Shown: one piece after another, positions 7,179-13,522 of the stretch | Layout of the letters: the number at the start of each line of letters is the position of its first letter | Position numbering within the stretch: the first letter of the stretch is position 1 | Assembly (NCBI GenBank): GCA_050949165.1 | Contig: JBMNFF010000007.1 | Location: 1-13,522 of the forward strand | DNA length: 13,522 nt | Direction of reading: 5' to 3' | From: DAIOXA01 sp050949165 | GTDB lineage: Bacteria; Bacillota; Proteinivoracia; UBA4975 | Made by a program: the position numbers and the translations under genes | The notes under the pieces: model-generated | The model's input: only the letters and a program-made list of their open reading frames with translations | Told to the model about the DNA's origin: nothing | The model's database searches: none

Positions 7179-8134
7179 TCAAGTGATCTTAACCAAGTCC
7201 ACCATCTTGTTGTAGTGGTTCTCATCCTCCTCCCTAATTAAACGAAGGATGTCCATAAGAATTTGTGGAATCTCTGCAGGCTCAAAGGACTTAGTACTGT
7301 TAAGAGTGCTGCTTAAGAAGTCGTAAATGCTAGTTGTCATGGTTTTATCCTTGGACACGCTTTCAAGCTGGCGATAGAAGTTCCCAGATTCTGCTGGATG
7401 TCGAGAGTCTAAGAATGCCTCTAGCAATCTCCTAGCAATATTGGGTATGTACTGTAGGGGCTCGAGGTTCTTAGTCGGTTTATAGGCGTGTTTATAAAGC
7501 TGGCTGAAAAGGTAATGATACTCCGAATCATGTTTTAGAAGCAAATCATCTAGCGGTAGTAGCTCTGAAGAGCGATGACCGCCTTTCTCTGTGCACCTAA
7601 GCATGTAGAAATTAGATACTGAGCTAATTAGCTGATCATTTCTAAACCAGTTCTTGATCTGCTTGAAGAACTGGAAGTTGTGGGTGAGAACAAATAGCTG
7701 CCCAACATCGTGGATCCTTTCTTTCATGTAACTAAAAGCATGAAAAATGGAATTTGAGTCTAAGCTAGCAATTGGGTCATCAATAATGACTATACCGTTA
7801 TGGTGATCAAAATCTTTACTGTCTAAGGATTTGAGGAAATACAGAAATGCTACTGCAGTCTTTTCCCCCTGGCTTAACTCGGCTGCCACTTCATTGCCTC
7901 TCATGATTCGGTAGCCGGAGTCCTGAGCTTCTAGCCTCAAAGCATTATGACCCAAAAAGAACTGAAGGTCCTGGTTTAACTCCTCTGCAGGGCGACGATG
8001 ACTGACTATATCTACTTCCAGCTTGTTAATGCTGTTCTGCAGAGAAGAAATTGAAGTCTGACAATCCTTTAATGTACCCTGAGCGGAATTGAGGTCCCTT
8101 TTCCTGGTACTATATGAATCCATGGACTCAGCAA
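7179..8134 (-). pseudogene. PrrC/AAA_13-like ATPase, C-terminal half only
   Basis: About 318 native codons on the minus strand. It opens with a heptad-rich coiled coil (LNSAQGTLKDCQTSISSLQN region), then the second half of an ABC-like ATPase head: signature ELSQGEKTAVAFL at 87-99, Walker B GIVIIDDP at 115-122, D-loop SLDS at 125-128 and H-loop LTHN at 151-154. This order is that of AAA_13 proteins such as PrrC- and RloC-type anticodon nucleases and other defence ATPases. The Walker A half is absent: reading upstream the frame enters the IS3 terminus and stops at the OrfB TGA (8187-8189). The weak TTG at 8138 is not a convincing start. The 165 residues after the head (region ESGNFYRQLESVSKDK, ending MVDLVKIT) could hold an effector, but I see no identifiable nuclease motif. 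Presumed inactive through IS3 insertion plus deletion. Confidence 0.7.
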
Positions 8135-8186
8135 TCAAGACACAAAATTTATTTTGTAAGTTGTCCTCCTTTCTACATTTGAATTT

Positions 8187-9011
8187 TCAGGCAGCCATGC
8201 TGCCATTGTAAACTTCCGCGGGGCAAAAACCATTAATCGATGAATGGGGCCGGTAGGTGTTGTATGTGTGTATGTAATCGTTGAGGGCGATCCTGAGCTC
8301 TCTGGGGCTATTAAATTCATTGATGTAAACGCAATCATATTTGATTGTCCGGAACACCCTTTCTGTCCTTACGTTGTCTAGGGCTTGTCCCTTTCCATCC
8401 ATCGAGATTTTAATCCCGTTTGCCTCGAGCAGGCTCAGATAGTCTGGGTTGGTGAAATGTGACCCCTGATCACTGTTCATTATCTCTGGCCGCCTGGTCC
8501 TAAAGGCGCGTTTTAAGCAGGTCATGACAAAGCTCTTCTCCAAGGTGCTGGATAGCTCGAAGTCTACTATGCACCGGCTATACCAGTCGATTATCACAAA
8601 TAAGTACATAAAGCCATTTTTAATGGGGACATAGGTGATATCTACCCCCCACACCTGGTCTGCACGGTTGATGTCCAGGTTTCTTAGAAGATATGGCTGA
8701 ACATATTGGGCGTGGTACCGCTTGCTCAGATTTGGCTTAGGAAAAATGGTGTAGATACCCATGGCGCGCATCATCCGGCGCACCTTTTTGCGGTTAATCT
8801 TTAGGTGGTCATCCCTCCTCAGAATCCTCGTGATAGTGCGATACCCCCATGTAGGATAGGCAGTATGGAGCTCGTCGATCCTTCGCATTATATGCAAATC
8901 CTCAGCACTAATGGTTTTAGGGCGAGCCTGGCGATAAAAGCTGGTACGGTTAATCCCTAGGAGCTCTGCCTGGCGCTTGATGGTAATAGGGAAGTCGGTA
9001 TCAACGAGACT
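8187..9011 (-). CDS. IS3-family OrfB (catalytic DDE part of the transposase)
   Basis: The catalytic half of the IS3 transposase, reached by a +1 frame change from OrfA. Reading from AGT 9011 gives SLVDTDFPITIKRQAELLGI then NRTSFYRQ, the usual junction region. An HTH_21-type segment follows (DELHTAYPTWGYRTITRIL), then the rve integrase core with catalytic Asp in WGVDITYVPIKN, second Asp in MNSDQGSHF and catalytic Glu in NVRTERVFRTIKYD, ending with the typical YNTYRPHSSINGFCPAEVY. An internal ATG at 8897 exists, but starting there would discard conserved sequence. An OrfAB fusion through AAA-A would be 378 residues. The catalytic triad is complete, so activity depends on the frame change. Confidence 0.85.
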   Translation of the reverse strand, partial: SLVDTDFPITIKRQAELLGINRTSFYRQARPKTISAEDLHIMRRIDELHTAYPTWGYRTITRILRRDDHLKINRKKVRRMMRAMGIYTIFPKPNLSKRYHAQYVQPYLLRNLDINRADQVWGVDITYVPIKNGFMYLFVIIDWYSRCIVDFELSSTLEKSFVMTCLKRAFRTRRPEIMNSDQGSHFTNPDYLSLLEANGIKISMDGKGQALDNVRTERVFRTIKYDCVYINEFNSPRELRIALNDYIHTYNTYRPHSSINGFCPAEVYNGSMAA

Positions 9012-9324
9012 TTTTCTTCCAGCTGGGTCCGATGATTTCCTCAGATTTTTTTTTCAGCCAGTCAACCTCATAGGTGAGTTGACCGACCTTACGCTCAAGC
9101 TGGGCTACCATATTCTCCTTTTCTATTAGCTCCTTTTCGGCTGCGGAGGGTCCTTTCTTAAACACTCCTGGAGCTCGTTCTAGGAACTCATTTTTCCAGC
9201 GTCCGATGACTACAGGGCTTATGCCATACTTAGCCCCAATCTCGCTAATTGTAGAGGCCTCTTGGAGCACCTCCAAAACTACCTTGCATTTGAACTCTGC
9301 TGAATACTGATTTCGCTTTTTCAT
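9001..9324 (-). CDS. IS3-family OrfA (helix-turn-helix + leucine zipper)
   Basis: 107-residue DNA-binding subunit of the IS3 transposase. It begins MKKRNQYSAEFKCKVVLEVL, the HTH_Tnp_1 fold, with the recognition helix near EIGAKYGISPVVIGRWKNEF. A coiled coil (KENMVAQLERKVGQLTYEVD) leads to WLKKKSEEIIGPSWKKKSR and a TGA at 9001-9003. I chose ATG 9324, inside the IS; the frame stays open to 9363, where a GTG straddles the IS boundary. Normally OrfA is also made as an OrfAB fusion by ribosomal frameshifting near the end of this frame. Here the downstream OrfB frame is offset by +1 rather than the -1 usual for IS3. The likely slip site is AAA-A at 9015-9012. Confidence 0.85.
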   Translation of the reverse strand: MKKRNQYSAEFKCKVVLEVLQEASTISEIGAKYGISPVVIGRWKNEFLERAPGVFKKGPSAAEKELIEKENMVAQLERKVGQLTYEVDWLKKKSEEIIGPSWKKKSR

Positions 9325-9362
9325 GTCTCTAGTATAACTTACTTTTGAAATTTCGTGTCTCA

Positions 9363-9737
9363 CCCTATGGGAGCATTATAGTCGTTTTCAACTTTTACAG
9401 ATTGGAAAGTTTGCAAAACCCTTCTTGCATTTTCACATAAGCGTCTCTGTTCATGTAAACTTGCCAAAAGATCCTCTATAACCCCTAATCTTTTTTCACC
9501 ACAAAAAGGTAATATCTGCTCAATTGTTTTACATAGATCGTTCTGCTTTTCAACATGGATACCTATCGATTCAAGGCCATCTTGGAGCAATTCTGTAGAA
9601 ACGATTTCATCCCTAGATAAGGAATCAATAACGTTCTGTAGTTTGGTTGCCAAACCTTTCGCATTTTGCCTATATCCAGGTATCAAATCTTCAACTAATT
9701 TCTCTACCAATGTGCTCGAGACTGTGTCTTGGTTCAT
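9363..9737 (-). pseudogene. Unrecognised gene truncated at its 3' end by IS3
   Basis: ATG 9737 has an excellent GGGGGGAGGAG Shine-Dalgarno 7 bases upstream; the open frame extends to 9785 but lacks a better start. About 125 codons follow (MNQDTVSSTLVEKLVEDLIP...), largely alpha-helical, with four cysteines (NDLCKT, LPFCGEK, RRLCEN and one further on counting the start region excluded). No signal peptide or family motif is recognisable. The last native residues are NDYNAPIG, and the stop codon TGA is supplied by the first three bases of the IS3 end (9362-9360), so the real C-terminus is lost. Same strand and neighbourhood as the AAA ATPase fragment beyond the IS, so the two could have been adjacent genes of one accessory operon (inference). 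Function unknown. Confidence 0.6.
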
Positions 9738-9807
9738 CAGGCTCCTCCCCCCACATTTAATTTTGTATACCACTGCAGCCAGCAAAGTTCCGTAAAGAGA
9801 AAATAAT

Positions 9808-9876
9808 TCAAGAGAACATAAGTATCATTAAAATGATTATGATACATACAACTATAACCCCTAAGCATCCTTTCAA
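9808..9876 (-). CDS. Possible 22-residue hydrophobic membrane peptide
   Basis: TTG at 9876 follows TGGGAGGTAATGG, a strong GGAGGT Shine-Dalgarno at proper distance. The 22-codon frame starts MKGCLGVIVV and continues with a cysteine and a run of isoleucines, ending LMFS before TGA. One lysine at the N-terminus followed by an uninterrupted hydrophobic helix is the shape of a single-pass small membrane protein, as in some type I toxins, phage holin-like peptides and orphan Firmicute microproteins. It lies 71 bases upstream of the truncated gene starting at 9737, on the same strand. The TTG start and very short length keep confidence low. Confidence 0.4.
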   Translation of the reverse strand: MKGCLGVIVVCIIIILMILMFS

Positions 9877-10154
9877 ACCATTACCTCCCACAAGAATCTA
9901 ACCTAAGCATACCATATGCCTCTGTCATAAAGTGGCACAGCAATACACCCAGCCGCCATGCCTAAGGTATATTAGATAGTAGGAAAAAGAAGCGAAGTTG
10001 CGATTAGAAACTTTCAATTCTTGATTATGCCGCGTGTCCACCTTAGATCAGATTGAACTCAGAGAAGTTGTTCAAGGTCGAAGTCCAGCGAAAATCTTAT
10101 ATTAATTTATAATTGAATGAAACGGGTTATCATGGTCTCCCTCCCCTATATAGA
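9877..10154 (-). other. AT-rich intergenic stretch, no convincing gene
   Basis: Between the helicase terminator and the small hydrophobic ORF. It contains multiple stops in all frames. The only translatable item is an 8-codon frame at 10133-10107 with a strong GGGGAGGGAG Shine-Dalgarno. A promoter for the downstream minus-strand genes probably lies here, but I see no good -35/-10 pair. Confidence 0.5.
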
Positions 10155-10187
10155 AATAGCAACAAACCCCAAGGGGCAGTTGCTATT
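10155..10187 (-). terminator. Terminator after the helicase gene
   Basis: Nested hairpin: outer 9-bp perfect stem AATAGCAAC (10155-10163) / GTTGCTATT (10179-10187), with an inner CCCC-AA-GGGG stem. On the minus strand it lies 31 bases past the helicase stop (10219-10221) and is followed by TTTCTATATA. The long stem and orientation support intrinsic termination; the T tract is interrupted. Confidence 0.65.
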
Positions 10188-10218
10188 AGATAATGTATTT
10201 ATGTTATATCAAGAGATG

Positions 10219-12665
10219 CTACCCTACCTCTTTCTTCAGCAGCCCTATGGCTACTCCCACAATCCTCGCCTGATTATCTGACAGCTGGATGGGCTCGTAC
10301 TTGGGGTTTTCTGGCATCAGCAACACCGAATCTCCCATGCGGACGAACCGCTTCAGGGTGGCCTCATCATCAATGGCAACGGCAACAATATCTCTGTTCT
10401 GGGCGGTGGACTGCTGCTGAATCAGGACATGGTCCTGGTCATTTATGCCTGCATCGATCATGCTATCCCCCTGGACCTTAAGGAGGTAGCAGTTCTCTCT
10501 GTTTCGCAGCCACTCTGTGGGCAGGTAGAATCTGGCCTCGCTCTTGCCCTGCATGTAGATGGGCTGGCCGGCGGCAATCCCCTCATAGGTGGGAATCAGC
10601 TTTAGCTTATCTCCGCTGTAGGCTTCGCTGCCGGCAGCGGTTTCTATTATTACTTCCTGGGACAGGTTGCAGTCCCTGACCAGCTTGAACTTCCGCTTGC
10701 TGGTGAAGCAGTGAAAGCTGTACTTTTCCATGGTGGTGGGCAGCATGAACTGGTTAAAAGCTGGGATATCGTCAATGGGATTAAAGTCTGCATCGATGAT
10801 AGCCATTTCCCGGCCATCGGTGGCCAGGCCGTACTGGCAGTGCTTTGCATTGCTCATATAGCTCTTGAGCTGGTCCAGGGCTTGTTGGGTACCGCTGCCG
10901 GGGGCTTTCACTTCGCAGAAGATATAGGGTACCAGTCTGCCATCCCTACTGACCTGGATGCAGATGTCTACTGAGCCGGTGCGGGACATGTTGTTGACCT
11001 TGTACTCCACTTCCAATAAGGCCCGGGGGTAGTTGTACTTATCCTGCAGCTCCCTTAGCAGCCACTGCCTTACCTTTTCTTCCTTGCTGTAGATGTCCAG
11101 GATCTTCTCGCCATACTGGTATTCATCGGGACGGATATTGTACATATGGCTGAACCTGTTGGCACTGGACAGGCGCAGGTACTTGGGGGAGATGCTGTTG
11201 ATGAAGCGGGAGGGTTTGGCGCAGGAACTCATGTACAGACATTCCGAGGCCCGGGTCATCCCTACGTATAAGAGCTTGCGCTCGGTGATCTCCTGCATGT
11301 CTTCATCCATTTCCGCGTAGGAATTGTAGGGAATGACGGAATCGTTAAGACCAACGATGAAGACCACCTTGAACTCCAGGCCCTTGATGGAATGGATGGT
11401 CAACAGCTTTATGCAGTCATCGTCAAAATTGGCTTCCCTGCCCTTCAGGAGCTGGCAGGTCAGTCCCTGCTCCTCCAAGTGGAGCTGGACCATCTCCAAC
11501 TGCCGGTTGAGCCGGGCGATGACGATGATCTCTCCGGGGCGGTATGTATTGAGTAATTGGCTTATTTCCCGGGCAACATATTCCGCTTCCTCCTTCTCGG
11601 AGAAGAAGTGCTTGTACACCGGGTACTGGCCCTGCTTGTCCAGGAGGGCCGGTTCCACATAGTACTCGTCCTCTACAATATCTGTGCTCTCCTCAATGAG
11701 GCTGTAGGCGGCTTGGGCTATCTGGGTGGTGGTCCGGTAGTTCTTGCTCAGCACATTGCCCCTGCCCTGTCAGGTCCAGGCCTAGGCTGGTGAAGCTCCG
11801 CCCCCGGACCAGCCAGGAATGGGGATAGATGCTCTGGGCGGTATCTGCCACGAAGAGCAGGCTGGAATAATCTCCGGGCTTGTACAACAGCTTGAGGAAC
11901 TCCAGCTGCACCCGGGTCAGGTCCTGGCTCTCATCGACAATGATATGGGTGTACTTTGGGCTCAGGTTGCTCCTGGGCCTTCTTTAATACCAGGATGTCT
12001 CTGGTCTTGGGATCGATGAGGCCTTCTTCCTCCAGGCGGGCATCATAGGCCAGCATCAGCTCGTAGATGGCCTGGCGGGTCTCGGAGTTCTTGCGCAACC
12101 GCTGGGGACCTTCCGATTGCTTGAGGCTCTGGCGGCCCAGGCGGTCCACATTCTGGTACTCAGATAACTCCAGATAATTGCAGGAGCGGATCCAGTCAAT
12201 CTCATCCAAGAGGAAGCTGGCATTTTTGGGGTCCAGAATCTTTGTTTCCTTAAACTTCTTGGCCAATTCAGCAATGCAGGTCTTAATAACCTGGTACCTC
12301 TTATTGGTATTGCCATACATCTGTTCCCGGCGGTGGGATTGGTCGAAAAGGTTGCAATAGTAGCGGTAGAAAAGGCTGTCAATGGTCATGATGTCAACTT
12401 GAGACTGGCTGGGGCCAAAGAGGCTGACATACCCCTCCCCCTCGACATTGACCTTTTCATAGAGGTAGCGGAGGTACTTGACCAGGGTGTTGTTATAGGT
12501 AACCAAAAGCACCCGGTCAAACTCGTCCAGGCAGTAATTATTCAAGAGATAGCCCGCCCGGTGCACGGCAACAGTGGTCTTTCCGGAGCCGGCAACCCCG
12601 CGAACCAGCATGGCCCCGCTGGGGGTGGCGGTGATCAGTCTCTTCTGCTCCAGGTTAAGGTTCAT
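10219..12665 (-). CDS. UvrD-like helicase / HsdR_N-like nuclease / LexA-like S24 peptidase fusion, two +1 frame changes
   Basis: Reassembled to 814 residues from ATG 12665 (Shine-Dalgarno GGAGGGG). Residues 1-237, 238-302 and 303-814 lie in successive +1 frames, joined at AAA-G (11957-11954) and GGG-C (11761-11758). SF1 helicase motifs: Walker A GVAGSGKTT 23-31, motif II VDESQD 243-248, motif III FVADTAQSIY 271-280, NYR at 308-310, motif V LLTIHSIKGLEF 420-431 and motif VI YVGMTRA 466-472. Then a PD-(D/E)xK-like domain resembling HsdR_N: D566 in GSVDICI and E584-V-K586 in FCEVKAPG, followed by QLKSYM. The C-terminus is an S24 peptidase: cleavage-like Ala698-Gly699 in GIAAGQP, Ser734 in QGDSMIDAGI and Lys771 in ATLKRF, spaced 36 and 37 residues apart, close to LexA. 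There is no helix-turn-helix. A role in DNA repair or defence with RecA- or stress-triggered cleavage is inferred. Without frame correction the ATPase is broken before motif II. Confidence 0.8.
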
Positions 12666-12780
12666 GGGATCCCCTCCAGAAATCTGAGATGCTACAATAT
12701 TCGACGATTTTCATATAATCCCTGCTTAGGAAGTTATTGCTTTCCCGTTGCCCTACTTTCGCTGGGTAAAAAACTGAAGT

Positions 12781-12809
12781 TTGGCAGTCCCCCCGAGAGC
12801 TGTATATGG
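12781..12809 (+). promoter_or_regulatory. Candidate promoter for the M20 peptidase gene
   Basis: TTGGCA at 12781-12786, then 16-17 bases, then TATATG (12803-12808) or ATATGG, about 40 bases before the start codon. It matches sigma-A consensus moderately. It lies in the 183-base divergent gap shared with the helicase; I found no LexA-type GAAC-n4-GTTC box there. Confidence 0.4.
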
Positions 12810-12848
12810 TAAAATGTTGCTATCCAGAGGAAAGGCGAGAGGTGAATC

Positions 12849-13522
12849 ATGGACAACAGTTTGTTGCACTCATTGGTGGAAAAGCACCGCAGTTATGCTA
12901 TCTCTGCCCGGGAGCATTTACACAGCCATCCCGAGCTCAGCGACCAGGAATTTGAAACCTCTAAATTCATTCAGGCCAGCTTAAAGGAGGCGGGTATCGA
13001 GCATTATCCGGCGCCGGGCATGACTGGAGTGGTGGGAATCATCCGGGGAGCCGGCCAGGGCAAGACCATCGCCTTGCGAGCCGATATGGATGCCCTGCCC
13101 CTGACGGAAAAATCGGATAAGCCCTATCGCTCCCAGAACGAAGGGGTGATGCATGCCTGCGGCCATGACGTCCACACCGCAATCCTTCTGGGCACCGCCC
13201 GGGTGCTGCAGGATGCCCGGGAGCACCTGCGGGGCAATGTCAAGTTGTTCTTTCAGCCCGCCGAGGAGACCAGGGGCGGGGCCAAGCGGATGGTAGCCGC
13301 CGGCTGTATGAAGGACCCCGATGTCGACTATGTCTTTGGCCTGCACGTCGACGGAGCCATTCCCTGCGGCACATTGCGCACCAAGGCCGGGGCCTTTAAT
13401 GCCAGCGGCGACACCTATAAGGTTACCATCCACGGAAAAAAGGCCCACGGTTGCGCTCCCCATTTGGGCAATGACGCCATTGTCGCGGCGGCCAGCATTG
13501 TCATGGAGCTCCAGACAGTGGT
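12849..13522 (+). CDS. M20-family amidohydrolase (peptidase M20D), 5' part
   Basis: Open from ATG 12849 to the window edge, 224 complete codons; the family is about 380-400 residues, so a little over half is present. GAGAGGTG precedes the ATG. M20D metal-dependent hydrolases release amino acids from N-acyl or amide conjugates (hippurate, N-acetyl amino acids, IAA-conjugate relatives) in the cytoplasm. Visible motifs: HPELS 27-31, RADMDALP 77-84, MHACGHDVHT 101-110 (C104 and H106 as metal ligands by family analogy), FFQPAEE 134-140 (catalytic and ligand glutamates) and GLHV 164-167 (H166). The start of the dimerisation domain is seen near KVTIHGKKAHGCAPHLGNDA. Frame is unbroken, including a TTT-CAG at 13251-13256 read in frame. 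Divergent from the helicase. The exact substrate cannot be assigned. Confidence 0.9.
   Translation, partial: MDNSLLHSLVEKHRSYAISAREHLHSHPELSDQEFETSKFIQASLKEAGIEHYPAPGMTGVVGIIRGAGQGKTIALRADMDALPLTEKSDKPYRSQNEGVMHACGHDVHTAILLGTARVLQDAREHLRGNVKLFFQPAEETRGGAKRMVAAGCMKDPDVDYVFGLHVDGAIPCGTLRTKAGAFNASGDTYKVTIHGKKAHGCAPHLGNDAIVAAASIVMELQTV

Larger units (their letters stand above)
8135..9362 (-). mobile_element. IS3-family insertion sequence
   Basis: Reads leftward with OrfA then OrfB. The start end on the minus strand is TGAGACACGAAATTTC...GTAAGTT (from 9362). The far end, read inward on the plus strand from 8135, is TCAAGACACAAAATTT...GTAAGTT. The shared GACAC-n-AAATTT...GTAAGTT core gives an imperfect inverted repeat of roughly 25 bases. 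The exact far end is uncertain by one or two bases. No 3-4 bp target duplication is seen (flanks GCAA and CCCT), and the genes on either side are different truncated genes, which points to an adjacent deletion. Confidence 0.75.

Noticed and set aside
8190..8204. Perfect small palindrome GGCAGC-CAT-GCTGCC at the end of OrfB
   Set aside because: It is explained by the last codons of OrfB and is not followed by a T tract, so not called as a terminator.
10107..10133. 8-codon frame with a very strong GGGGAGGGAG ribosome binding site on the minus strand
   Set aside because: Too short to support as a gene; could be a decayed start or chance.
12666..12848. Search for a LexA/SOS box in the divergent gap before the S24-bearing helicase
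   Set aside because: No GAAC-n4-GTTC palindrome or close variant found; only half-site-like CGAATATT is present.
12981..13463. 160-codon minus-strand open frame inside the M20 gene
   Set aside because: Antisense shadow of a GC-rich conserved M20 coding region; the plus-strand motifs (MHACGHD, FFQPAEE) establish the real frame.

Overview
The window looks like a Firmicute (Clostridia-type) chromosome segment. Shine-Dalgarno sites are strong and purine-rich (GGAGG types), the relatives I recognise are Clostridia-like (TnpX-type recombinase, DUF6431/TniA-like/ExeA-like transposon, IS256, IS3), and base composition is mosaic. Positions 3284-5822 and 7150-10200 are visibly AT-richer than the helicase and M20 peptidase at the right. 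No RNA gene or CRISPR array was seen, and I cannot name the species.

Layout, left to right. (1) 1-347, minus strand: C-terminal fragment of a large serine recombinase. (2) 383-3283: a complete three-gene transposon with 28-bp terminal inverted repeats beginning TGT, encoding a DUF6431 zinc-ribbon protein, a DDE transposase and an ExeA/TniB-like ATPase. (3) 3369-5822, minus strand: an orphan ORF fragment, a terminator, an intact lipoprotein gene and an M23 peptidase gene that has lost its 5' end. (4) 5823-7149: IS256-family element, intact transposase. (5) 7179-8134, minus strand: C-terminal half of a PrrC-like AAA ATPase. (6) 8135-9362: IS3-family element. (7) 9363-9737, minus strand: a gene cut at its 3' end by that IS3, preceded by a possible 22-residue membrane peptide. 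(8) 10219-12665, minus strand: a large UvrD-like helicase fused to a PD-(D/E)xK (HsdR_N-like) nuclease domain and a LexA-like S24 self-cleaving domain. (9) 12849-end, plus strand: M20 amidohydrolase, divergent from the helicase and running off the window.

The most striking signal is how reading frames break. The DUF6431 gene, the DDE transposase and the helicase each need two frame changes, and the IS3 OrfA/OrfB junction needs one. All seven are net +1, and all can be placed on a codon of three identical bases followed by a base that keeps the same amino acid: CCC-C, TTT-C three times, AAA-G, GGG-C, AAA-A. Removing one base restores otherwise well-conserved proteins with intact catalytic residues. 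Possible explanations are programmed or tolerated +1 frameshifting, mutational expansion of short homopolymers, or base overcalls in the assembly. The sequence alone cannot decide, and an in-frame TTT-CAG in the M20 gene is evidently read straight through, so the short motif is not sufficient. The second unusual item is the helicase-nuclease-S24 fusion, which retains the Ala-Gly cleavage site and Ser/Lys dyad at LexA-like spacing and so could be a self-cleaving, damage-responsive enzyme (inference). The 7.2-9.7 kb segment reads as an eroded accessory or defence patch cut by insertion sequences without visible target duplications.
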